Origin: Ruminococcus flavefaciens
GTDB lineage: Bacteria > Bacillota > Clostridia > Oscillospirales > Ruminococcaceae
Direction of reading: 5' to 3'
NCBI GenBank assembly: GCA_002348905.1
Contig: DEBW01000167.1
Location: 8,538 to 13,880 of the forward strand
Length of the DNA: 5,343 nt
A model generated the notes under the pieces. The model saw nothing but the letters and a program-made list of their open reading frames with translations. It was not told where the DNA came from and searched no databases. This document shows positions 1 to 5,222 of this stretch, in pieces. Position numbers and translations under genes: made by a program. The first letter of the stretch is position 1. Each line of letters begins with the position of its first letter.

Positions 1-2
1 AA

Positions 3-1031
3 GAAGCAAATAATATAGTCGCAGAAAAAGGTAATCCTTCTGATTATCAGAAAATGACAGGTATGAACAGTAGGAACTGTGAGTCAAACAATTCTTCTGC
101 TCCTCAATACGTAAGTAATAATAAAAATAATCCGCTTATGAATATACTGAACATGGGGGTAGGGGAAAGTATTGAGCTTATAAAAAATAAATCTGAATGT
201 AAGTTTGTTGGGGACGGTAATTTTTACGTTGATAGAAACGGTGTACTATTAAAATACTGTGGTTTCTTGTCGGAACTTATAATTCCAAGCGGCATTACAG
301 CTATCGGAAAGTGTGTATTTAGTATGAATACACGTCTCAAGAAGGTTACATTGCCTGATACGTTGCAATATATTGATACAAAAGCCTTTGAATCCTGTAC
401 AGAATTAGAAGAAATAGTTTTTCCGAAATACTTGAAGAGCTTAGGTGATAATGCATTTTTCAAGTGCATAAAACTGAGAAAAATAGAGCTAAACGATATG
501 GTTACAAGTATTGGAAATGGATGTTTTGCAAAATGCAACGGCATTGAGGAGATAAGTATACCCGGAAGTGTCCTTCGTATCGGCTCATTGAGCTTCTATT
601 CATGTAAGAATCTCAGAAAAGTTGTGTTTTCTGACGGTACTCTTTCAATAGGCGAAAATGCATTTAATGAATGTTATAATCTGAAAAATATCATACTTTC
701 AAATACTATCACAACTATTGAAGATAGTGCTTTTTCGTGGTGTCCTAATCTTGAAAATATTGAGTTGCCGCCTTCGGTAAAAAGTATCGGAAGCTGTATT
801 CTTTTTGGATGTAATAACCTCAAAAAAATATCAATAAGCATGAATGTAAGAAATATTAAAAAGGATGCTTTCTTTGGCTGTGAATCACTTAAAGATCTGA
901 ACATACTTGAACTGAATGAACCTGATCTGCATAAATCTGATATTAAAAAAGCTCACAGATATGCTTATCGGATCATAAAACAGATAAATGAAAGCCGTGC
1001 TGCAAGATATGCAAAGGAACATAATATCTGA
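3..1031 (+). CDS. BspA-like leucine-rich repeat (LRR_5) protein, 5' end outside the window
   Basis: The frame is open without a stop from the first complete codon (position 3). The first ATG (54) has no ribosome binding site, and the 17 codons before it read as ordinary protein (EANNIVAEKGNPSDYQK), so the true start probably lies outside the window. Counting from the ATG at 54, residues 56-70 form the usual entry segment (FYVDRNGVLLKYCG). Nine 23-residue repeats follow at residues 71-277 (nt 264-884), with pattern L..I.[LI]...[VIT].[IS]IG..[AC]F..C, for example the repeat beginning with RLKKVTLPDTLQYI. The tail is charged and helical (about residues 285-325). LRR_5/BspA proteins are usually surface or secreted binding proteins. 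Any signal peptide or anchor would be in the missing N-terminal part, and no membrane segment is visible here. The substrate or partner is unknown. The gene looks more AT-rich than folC, which fits accessory DNA. The family call is firm; the role is not. Confidence 0.85.
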   Translation, partial: EANNIVAEKGNPSDYQKMTGMNSRNCESNNSSAPQYVSNNKNNPLMNILNMGVGESIELIKNKSECKFVGDGNFYVDRNGVLLKYCGFLSELIIPSGITAIGKCVFSMNTRLKKVTLPDTLQYIDTKAFESCTELEEIVFPKYLKSLGDNAFFKCIKLRKIELNDMVTSIGNGCFAKCNGIEEISIPGSVLRIGSLSFYSCKNLRKVVFSDGTLSIGENAFNECYNLKNIILSNTITTIEDSAFSWCPNLENIELPPSVKSIGSCILFGCNNLKKISISMNVRNIKKDAFFGCESLKDLNILELNEPDLHKSDIKKAHRYAYRIIKQINESRAARYAKEHNI

Positions 1032-1080
1032 ATTTGCAATACTGGTTGCATTGAAACTTATTCATTTTATGTGATTAAAA

Positions 1081-1126
1081 AAACGTCCATATATAAGGCT
1101 GAACAGAACCTTATATATGGACGTTT
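1081..1126. terminator. Perfect 18-bp hairpin after the LRR gene, probable bidirectional terminator
   Basis: The arms 1081-1098 and 1109-1126 are perfectly complementary over 18 bp, with a 10-nt loop. The hairpin begins 50 nt after the LRR stop codon. On the + strand the right arm ends in TTT and runs into CATTATTTTG, a mediocre U-tract. On the - strand the stem is followed by seven T, a strong tract. It therefore fits a two-way terminator that isolates the LRR gene from transcripts coming from the right. The pairing is seen directly; termination is inferred. Confidence 0.7.
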
Positions 1127-1154
1127 CATTATTTTGAAAAAATCATTGAAACAG

Positions 1155-1183
1155 TTGACAAAGAAAAAGGTATATGATATAAT
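1155..1183 (+). promoter_or_regulatory. Consensus sigma-A promoter of the ncRNA candidate
   Basis: A perfect -35 box TTGACA (1155-1160) is followed by a 17-nt spacer and a perfect -10 box TATAAT (1178-1183). The -10 box is also extended (TGA directly before it). Transcription should start near 1190. Such a fully consensus promoter is typical of stable RNA genes, and no reading frame with a ribosome binding site follows it. Confidence 0.85.
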
Positions 1184-1189
1184 GATAGA

Positions 1190-1683
1190 TGTAAATAATA
1201 AAAAGCACCCCCACAAGACATAATTGGTCGCCAAACCTTTTATGTCTCGTAATCAAACAGACGTTACGACCGCCTGAATGACTTAGTGAGAATGCTATTT
1301 AAGTGCGTGTACTTTTATTGTAGCACTTTGGATAGATTTTGTCAAGCCTTTCAGATGTTCGTGCGTGTCGTCTGTAAGGCTTGATTTATTTGCAGAATAA
1401 CTTGAAAACTGAATAAGCAAATGCAGTTTGAATTGAATCATCTTGGTCTAATTGGAAGATAACGGACTAATCTCGCCACGACTGCCTGTCATTATGATAA
1501 ACATTCTGTACCTCTTTATATAAGAGGAAAGAAAAGGCACGAGCGAAACTATGCTATATATGATGAATAACATGGGAACAAGATGAGCGATTGCAGCGAA
1601 AACATTACCTGCAAGGTTAAGTCGGTGGTCATCACACTATAGCTATAAAGCTATCTGATGCTGCATATTGCGAAAAAATATGC
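1190..1683 (+). ncRNA. Large structured non-coding RNA candidate (ROOL-like?), about 450-540 nt
   Basis: This roughly 500-nt stretch lies after a perfect promoter and holds no convincing gene on either strand, but it is dense in hairpins. Stems seen directly: 1216-1223/1240-1247 (8 bp, inner GGT/ACC); 1247-1252/1264-1269; 1301-1306/1323-1328 with inner TAC/GTA; 1342-1350/1376-1384 (9 bp) extended by CAGA/TCTG; 1388-1393/1417-1422; 1440-1444/1456-1460; 1511-1516/1522-1527; 1591-1596/1609-1614; 1630-1634/1656-1660 enclosing 1639-1644/1649-1654; and 1663-1669/1677-1683. A possible long-range closure is CCAC (1211-1214) with GTGG (1625-1628). The 3' end is uncertain: it may be the 1663-1683 hairpin or the one at 1697-1727. 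It does not show tmRNA, RNase P, SRP or 6S landmarks. Length, a rumen-type host and the adjacent tRNA match what is known of ROOL RNAs (about 400-700 nt, often near tRNA genes or prophages). I cannot confirm that class from memory of its consensus. Confidence 0.6.
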
Positions 1684-1696
1684 TTATATTGAAAAT

Positions 1697-1727
1697 AAGT
1701 GAGAGGATATAATGTATCTTCTCACTT
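1697..1727. terminator. Hairpin between convergent ncRNA and tRNA-Leu, likely shared terminator
   Basis: Arms 1697-1709 and 1715-1727 form a 13-bp stem with one G-U pair and a 5-nt loop. On the - strand it lies 12 nt after the tRNA CCA end and is followed by ATTTTC, so it can terminate tRNA-Leu. On the + strand it is followed by GCTTTC, a weak tract, so it may also stop or trim the ncRNA. Direct pairing is clear; the direction of use is inferred. Confidence 0.65.
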
Positions 1728-1739
1728 GCTTTCAAATAT

Positions 1740-1824
1740 TGGTGCGAGTAATGGGACTTGAACCCATACGTCTGTCGACACACGCCCCTCAAACGTGCCT
1801 GTCTGCCAATTCCAGCACACTCGC
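1740..1824 (-). tRNA. tRNA-Leu, anticodon GAG
   Basis: Read on the - strand, the 85 nt fold as a class II tRNA. The acceptor stem is GCGAGTG with TACTCGC (one G-U pair), followed by discriminator A and an encoded CCA. The D arm is CTG/CAG around GAATTGG. The anticodon arm is CACGT-TTGAGGG-GCGTG with anticodon GAG, which reads CUC/CUU leucine codons. A variable arm and a T arm (ATGGG-TTCAAGT-CCCAT) follow. The long variable arm and D-loop pattern are those of tRNA-Leu. It stands alone, with its own promoter and a hairpin after its 3' end. Confidence 0.97.
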
Positions 1825-1866
1825 ATTCTTTATTTTGTTTTCGCAGTATCACCTGACTGCTTTAAT

Positions 1867-1895
1867 ATTATAACACTGTTTTAGGGATTTGTCAA
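1867..1895 (-). promoter_or_regulatory. Consensus promoter of tRNA-Leu
   Basis: On the - strand, TTGACA (1890-1895) and TATAAT (1867-1872) are both perfect and separated by 17 nt. The start should be near 1860, giving a 5' leader of about 35 nt before the mature tRNA. Full consensus boxes are expected for a tRNA gene. Confidence 0.88.
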
Positions 1896-1898
1896 GGG

Positions 1899-2050
1899 TT
1901 TTTTGAAAATTTTTTTGGATTTTTTTGAAAAAGTCTGAAAAAGGCTGTATTACGTGGTTTGCAGAGCAAAAATTTTTTGAAAAACGGCATTTTTGAAGCG
2001 ATTTTTTCAAAATTTCTCAAAAAATTTTTTTAGCTGGTATTTTTTGAAAA
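1899..2050. repeat. A/T-tract region with four copies of TTTTTTGAAAA
   Basis: The 11-mer TTTTTTGAAAA occurs perfectly at 1899, 1921, 1973 and 2040, with degenerate and inverted copies between. A 13-bp inverted repeat pairs 1968-1980 with 2017-2029. Just upstream of the tRNA promoter, T and A runs are centred near 1901, 1913, 1923, 1930 and 1940, roughly one helical turn apart, as in bent DNA or UP elements. No gene is visible in this stretch between the folC terminator and the tRNA promoter. Confidence 0.6.
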
Positions 2051-2077
2051 AATAATGCCGGCAAAAGAGCCGGCATT
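2047..2077 (-). terminator. Rho-independent terminator of the folT-folC operon
   Basis: Arms 2069-2077 and 2054-2062 form a perfect 9-bp GC-rich stem (AATGCCGGC/GCCGGCATT) with a 6-nt loop. On the - strand the stem is followed by A and six T (2052-2047). It starts 7 nt after the folC stop codon, the standard arrangement for an operon end. Confidence 0.9.
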
Positions 2078-2084
2078 GCAGAAT

Positions 2085-3362
2085 TTATTTTATTTTTTCA
2101 AAAGCTTCGATGAACTGCTTATACATATATAAAGAGCCGAGCACGACAAGGGGAGTATTCTTGCTCTTGGCGCAGTCGTAAGCAGCTTTCACGCCTGCTT
2201 CAAAGTCTGAGAAAGCGCTGGTATCGAAATTTCTCTTAGCGTAGACAGCGGCGAGAGTCTTACTGTCGAGCGCACGGGGATTATCCGGCTTTACAGTGAA
2301 AACGGTGTCGATGTACTGTCCGAGCATTTCGGGGTAGAGGTTATAGTCCTTGTCTGACATAACACCTGTCAGGAGAGTTACCTTTTTGCCCTCGAAGCAT
2401 CTGCGTAAAGTATCAGCAGCCTGATGTATGCCGTCAGAATTATGAGCGCCGTCGAAGATGACAACCGGATCTTCGCTGATAAGCTCAAATCTGCCGTGCC
2501 ACTGAGCCTCTGCAAGACCTTTTTTAACAGCCTCATCTGATATCTCCATACCCTCACGGCGGAGGAGTTCAACGGCTGTGATGACGTTTGCGATGTTGTA
2601 GAACTGGAAAGTGCCGGTAAGCGGAGTTTTTATCATGCCGAAGCCGTCAAATTCAAGCTCTGTGCCGTGAATATCGGTAGAAGCTCCCATTATTCGCATA
2701 TGGTCGGTAACGTTGAGAAGTGTATTCTTATCGCAGGCGACAGCGTTTAGCACCTCAAAAGCTTCGAGGTCAGTGCCGCCATAGAGAGCAGGTCTGCCTT
2801 CTTTGATTATACCGGCTTTATGCTTGGCTATATCACGTATAGTCTTTCCGAGAAAATTCGTATGGTCAGGAGCAACGTTTGTTATAACTGACAGGAGAGG
2901 AGAAGATACAACGTTAGTTGAGTCGGTATCTCCGCCCATGCCGCATTCGATTATAGCAACATTGCAGTCAACACGGTGGAAAAGCTCATAAGCCACGGCT
3001 GTGAGGACTTCAAATTCTGTAGGCTTATCCTCCATAGATTCGCATACAGGGATAACATCGTTCATCACCCATGTGAACACATTAGGTGATATCTCACGGC
3101 AGTTTATGCGGAAACTGTCAGTAACGCCGGTAAGGGCAGGAGATGAGAAGTTTCCGACAAGGTAGCCTGCTGCACGGAGAATATAGCTGAGCATTGCGGA
3201 AAAAGAGCCTTTTCCGTTAGTGCCTGCAACGTGTATTATTTTTGTTTTTTCCTGTGGGTTGCCGAGAAGTCTGCAAAGTTCGGTAATACGTTCCAGTCCG
3301 AGCTTGCTGCCTCTCTGGGCTGCGATTTTGAGATATTCCAATGATTCATCGTAATCTGCCAT
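2085..3362 (-). CDS. folC: Folylpolyglutamate synthase / dihydrofolate synthase (Mur ligase family)
   Basis: The 425-residue cytoplasmic ligase adds glutamate to folates using ATP, which keeps them in the cell; many bacterial FolC proteins also make dihydrofolate from dihydropteroate. The length is normal for the family. The ATP P-loop is H44-V-A-G-T-N-G-K51-G-S53. Further landmarks are TEFE (115-118), the glycine-rich GMGGDTDSTN (141-150), P165-D166-H167, the conserved lysine in KAGIIK (182-187), PLTGTFQFYN (247-256), and in the C-terminal domain WHGRFE (288-293), FDGAHN (303-308) and GSLY (409-412). In 141-150 the residue after GMGG is Asp where the family usually has Arg. The ATG overlaps the end of folT by 17 nt and has a modest AGGA box (3372-3375) 9 nt upstream, so translational coupling to folT is likely. 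Whether it has both activities or only polyglutamylation cannot be told from sequence. Confidence 0.95.
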   Translation of the reverse strand: MADYDESLEYLKIAAQRGSKLGLERITELCRLLGNPQEKTKIIHVAGTNGKGSFSAMLSYILRAAGYLVGNFSSPALTGVTDSFRINCREISPNVFTWVMNDVIPVCESMEDKPTEFEVLTAVAYELFHRVDCNVAIIECGMGGDTDSTNVVSSPLLSVITNVAPDHTNFLGKTIRDIAKHKAGIIKEGRPALYGGTDLEAFEVLNAVACDKNTLLNVTDHMRIMGASTDIHGTELEFDGFGMIKTPLTGTFQFYNIANVITAVELLRREGMEISDEAVKKGLAEAQWHGRFELISEDPVVIFDGAHNSDGIHQAADTLRRCFEGKKVTLLTGVMSDKDYNLYPEMLGQYIDTVFTVKPDNPRALDSKTLAAVYAKRNFDTSAFSDFEAGVKAAYDCAKSKNTPLVVLGSLYMYKQFIEAFEKIK

Positions 3363-3930
3363 TGTTACACATCCTATCGAGCTGCTCCGAGAACGCCTTG
3401 TTCTTCATGAGCAGGAGTATTAATGCAGACTCAACAACAACGAGACCTATATAGAGCGGTATGCGCCATGCAAACATGATAGTTATAGGATACTGACCGC
3501 CGAACAGATAATAGAGTCCGATAGTCTTTATTATCATAGAACCAACGATATGAGCTGCGAGGTCTGCAAAGATGATGTTGAGAGTCTTATTGTTTTTGAA
3601 CATATACATTGATGCGATGCCTGAAACTATACCGAGGCTGACAAAACCTAAAGTTGTAACAGGGTTCGGAGCAAAGCCTTTGAGGAAACATCCGAAATAA
3701 TCAGCTCCGAAGCCTACGGCTGCACCTACGAAAGGTCCGAACCATATACCAGCCATGATTATGGGCAGATTCTCTATACCGACTCTTGCAAACGGCATAA
3801 CGTCAATAGAGAAAACCTTTCCTACCGCACCGCTGAGCGCTGTCAGGAGCGCTGCAATGATAAGTACCCTGATATTGCCGAAAAGTCTGATATTTCCGGC
3901 GGCTGTGTTGTTCTGTTTTGTAGTGTACAT
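3346..3930 (-). CDS. folT: ECF transporter S component for folate
   Basis: The 194-residue integral membrane protein is the substrate-binding subunit of an energy-coupling factor transporter for folate; it would work with EcfA/EcfA'/EcfT, normally encoded elsewhere. About six hydrophobic helices are visible, the first at about residues 20-40. The signature run R49-V-G-I-E-N-L-P56 is followed by GPFVGAAVGFGADYFG (65-80) and KGFAPNP (84-90), characteristic of the folate/pantothenate-like S components of Firmicutes. The start at 3930 is chosen because AAAAGGAGGA lies 5 nt upstream of this ATG; a start at 3954 would place the first codons across that site. The THF riboswitch in the leader and folC directly downstream strongly support folate over other vitamins. 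Confidence 0.9.
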   Translation of the reverse strand: MYTTKQNNTAAGNIRLFGNIRVLIIAALLTALSGAVGKVFSIDVMPFARVGIENLPIIMAGIWFGPFVGAAVGFGADYFGCFLKGFAPNPVTTLGFVSLGIVSGIASMYMFKNNKTLNIIFADLAAHIVGSMIIKTIGLYYLFGGQYPITIMFAWRIPLYIGLVVVESALILLLMKNKAFSEQLDRMCNNGRLR

Positions 3931-3936
3931 AAAAAT

Positions 3937-3970
3937 CCTCCTTTTCCACATCATACGACAAGAAAAGGAG
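3937..3970 (-). promoter_or_regulatory. folT ribosome binding site and anti-Shine-Dalgarno hairpin
   Basis: The folT Shine-Dalgarno AGGAGG (3937-3942, - strand) can be covered by a 9-bp stem: CUCCUUUUC (3970 to 3962) pairs perfectly with GAAAAGGAG (3946 to 3938), with a 15-nt loop. No T-tract follows, so this is a translation-control platform and not a terminator. It sits directly after the THF aptamer. The pairing is seen; its use as the OFF state is inferred. Confidence 0.75.
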
Positions 3971-3996
3971 TCATCAACCTCTTGTAAGTTGTCCTA

Positions 3997-4095
3997 TGAA
4001 GCGGGATGCAAAGCGTGAACCGCAGCAATAATGCTTTCGTTTTGCTGACAACTCCCCGTTCAGCAAACACTTAACGAACTCGCTTTTACTCTTCA
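3997..4095 (-). promoter_or_regulatory. THF (tetrahydrofolate) riboswitch aptamer
   Basis: Read on the - strand, the leader has the THF-I layout. P1 is UGAAG (4095-4091) with CUUCA (4001-3997). P2 is AAGCG (4085-4081) with CGCUU (4015-4011). The conserved CGUUAAGUG (4076-4068) leads into P3, UUUGCUGA/UCAGCAAA (4067-4060/4048-4041), with an 11-nt loop. A short hairpin AGCA-UUAU-UGCU follows, then GCGGU and UGCAUCCCG. The L3 segment GGGA (4056-4053) can pair with UCCC (4006-4003) as the known pseudoknot. Spacing and conserved segments match the published clostridial aptamers, and folT is a classic target. Binding of THF would lower folT-folC expression. Confidence 0.9.
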
Positions 4096-4130
4096 ATGTT
4101 TGATAGTCGGAATATTCTTCCGCCACGTAC

Positions 4131-4159
4131 ATTATACTATTTCAAAAAAAGCAAGTCAA
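4131..4159 (-). promoter_or_regulatory. Promoter of the folT-folC operon
   Basis: On the - strand, TTGACT (4154-4159) and TATAAT (4131-4136) are separated by 17 nt. The start should be near 4124, giving a leader of about 190 nt that carries a small hairpin (4108-4112/4118-4122), the THF aptamer and the anti-Shine-Dalgarno stem. Confidence 0.85.
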
Positions 4160-4181
4160 GAGCGTGTTTCATTTTCGTATC

Positions 4182-4223
4182 TTTCAACTATTTCAACGAA
4201 GTTTTCAACATAATTTTGTTGAA
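4182..4223. repeat. Three TTTCAAC repeats plus an inverted copy upstream of the folT promoter
   Basis: TTTCAAC occurs at 4182-4188, 4191-4197 and 4203-4209. The last copy overlaps a perfect inverted repeat TTCAACA (4204-4210)/TGTTGAA (4217-4223) with a 6-nt spacer. The cluster lies 23 bp upstream of the folT -35 box, in the gap between divergent promoters, so it could bind a regulator. It could also be chance in AT-rich DNA. The rest of the gap 4224-4335 shows no gene. Confidence 0.4.
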
Positions 4224-4289
4224 TGTGCGATGTCGAAATATGAGGCAATATATATTTTATTTAGACAGTATATACATTTCAGATGCAAA

Positions 4290-4313
4290 ATATTCGTGAA
4301 AAATAACGAATAT
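4290..4313. repeat. 8-bp inverted repeat upstream of the HAD gene promoter
   Basis: ATATTCGT (4290-4297) and ACGAATAT (4306-4313) are perfect inverted copies with an 8-nt spacer, ending 22 bp before the -35 region of the + strand promoter. No T-tract follows on the + strand, so an operator-like site is as plausible as a hairpin. Function is unknown. Confidence 0.35.
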
Positions 4314-4335
4314 AGAGTAATGATTAAATAAATTC

Positions 4336-4364
4336 TTCCTTTTTATATTAAAGTGTGATATAAT
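4336..4364 (+). promoter_or_regulatory. Extended -10 promoter of the HAD hydrolase gene
   Basis: TATAAT (4359-4364) is preceded by TGA, an extended -10 element. The -35 position 17 nt upstream reads TTCCTT, a weak match, which extended -10 promoters tolerate. The start should be near 4371, leaving a leader of about 27 nt with the ribosome binding site GAGGTG (4388-4393). Confidence 0.7.
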
Positions 4365-4397
4365 AATACTATGACTTTTCAGGCTTTGAGGTGAAAT

Positions 4398-5222
4398 ATG
4401 AAGAAAATCCTATATGTGTCCGATCTTGACGGTACTCTTTTGAACCATGAGCCTAAAATTACCGGAAGTACTGCCGGCGTTATCAATGAACTCATTGGCA
4501 AAGGCTTGTATTTCACATTTGCAACTGCAAGGTCTGTATATTCAGCCGTACCTATAACAAGTTCGCTGGATATAAGTGTGCCATGTATACTCATGAACGG
4601 TGTCAGCATATATGACATACCTTCACAGAGCTACATAAAAAATGAATTTATCGAGCCTGCTGATTCGGCAGAGATATTGAAGTCTTTCGAGCGCCACGGC
4701 ATACACTGCTTTATGTACAGGATAGAAGACGATGTGCTTACGTGCTGTTATTCTGAGCTTACGACCAAAGTTATGCGAAGTTTTGCGGAAGTCCGCAAGA
4801 ACAAATACAATAAGCCTTTCGTGCAGTGTGACAGGCTTGCTGATATGGCGGACGAAAAAACGGTCTACTTCACGACAACCGGACATTACGAAGAACTTCT
4901 TCCGGTCAAGCAGGAAGTCGAAAAAATTGCCGGAGTGGACATTGCGTTCTATCTTGATGTTTACAACGGCGAATGGTATCTTGAAATATTCTCGCACAAG
5001 GCTTCAAAAGCCAATGGCGTGAAATATCTGCGTGAGCATTATGGATTCGATGAAGTTGTTGCATTCGGCGACAACCTCAATGACCTCAGTATGTTTGAGG
5101 CGGCAGATGTGAAAATAGCTGTAGGAAACGCTAAAGACGAACTAAAAAAAGCCGCTGATATCGTTATTGATACAAATATCAATGACGGTGTTGCCAAATG
5201 GCTGAAAGGAAGTATGAATTAA
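4398..5222 (+). CDS. Cof-type HAD-IIB family hydrolase (probable sugar- or cofactor-phosphate phosphatase)
   Basis: The 274-residue cytoplasmic protein has all haloacid dehalogenase motifs. Motif I is D9-L-D11-G-T13 (D9 nucleophile, D11 acid/base). Motif II is T43 in FATARS. The motif III lysine lies in the SHKASKANGV run (K204, or K201). Motif IV is G224-D225-N226-L-N-D229, which binds Mg2+. The large insert between motifs II and III (about residues 85-190) is the C2B cap of the Cof/IIB subfamily, and the length is typical. Start: ATG with GAGGTG 4 nt upstream. Members dephosphorylate sugar phosphates, FMN or pyridoxal phosphate, and the substrate cannot be read from sequence. It is divergent from the folate operon and probably co-transcribed with the next gene, whose start overlaps its stop. 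Confidence 0.92.
   Translation: MKKILYVSDLDGTLLNHEPKITGSTAGVINELIGKGLYFTFATARSVYSAVPITSSLDISVPCILMNGVSIYDIPSQSYIKNEFIEPADSAEILKSFERHGIHCFMYRIEDDVLTCCYSELTTKVMRSFAEVRKNKYNKPFVQCDRLADMADEKTVYFTTTGHYEELLPVKQEVEKIAGVDIAFYLDVYNGEWYLEIFSHKASKANGVKYLREHYGFDEVVAFGDNLNDLSMFEAADVKIAVGNAKDELKKAADIVIDTNINDGVAKWLKGSMN

Noticed and set aside
1190..1683. tmRNA, RNase P RNA, SRP RNA or 6S RNA
   Set aside because: No tRNA-like ends or tag frame, no RNase P conserved core, no SRP tip motif, and the length is too great for SRP or 6S RNA.
1190..1683. CRISPR array, retron or group II intron
   Set aside because: There are no regularly spaced direct repeats, no reverse transcriptase frame, and no recognisable intron domain V in this stretch.
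1663..1683. Hairpin GCATATT/AATATGC as a clean + strand terminator
   Set aside because: It has no T-tract after it on the + strand, so I kept it as part of the RNA candidate and not as a separate terminator.
1643..1852. 69-codon open frame on the - strand
   Set aside because: It runs through the whole tRNA-Leu and its hairpin; the tRNA explains the sequence fully and no ribosome binding site supports the frame.
3931..3954. Alternative upstream start for folT giving eight more residues (MMWKRRIF)
   Set aside because: These codons cover the strong AGGAGG site that serves the ATG at 3930, and no good ribosome binding site precedes 3954.
3755..4018. 87-codon open frame on the + strand
   Set aside because: It is antisense to the folT start and riboswitch leader, with low-complexity protein and no promoter or ribosome binding site.
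4096..4299. 67-codon open frame on the + strand in the divergent intergenic region
   Set aside because: It overlaps the folT promoter, shows no ribosome binding site and reads as non-protein-like AT-rich sequence.
4623..4997. 124-codon open frame antisense to the HAD gene
   Set aside because: The + strand frame carries all HAD motifs; the antisense frame is a shadow without family features.
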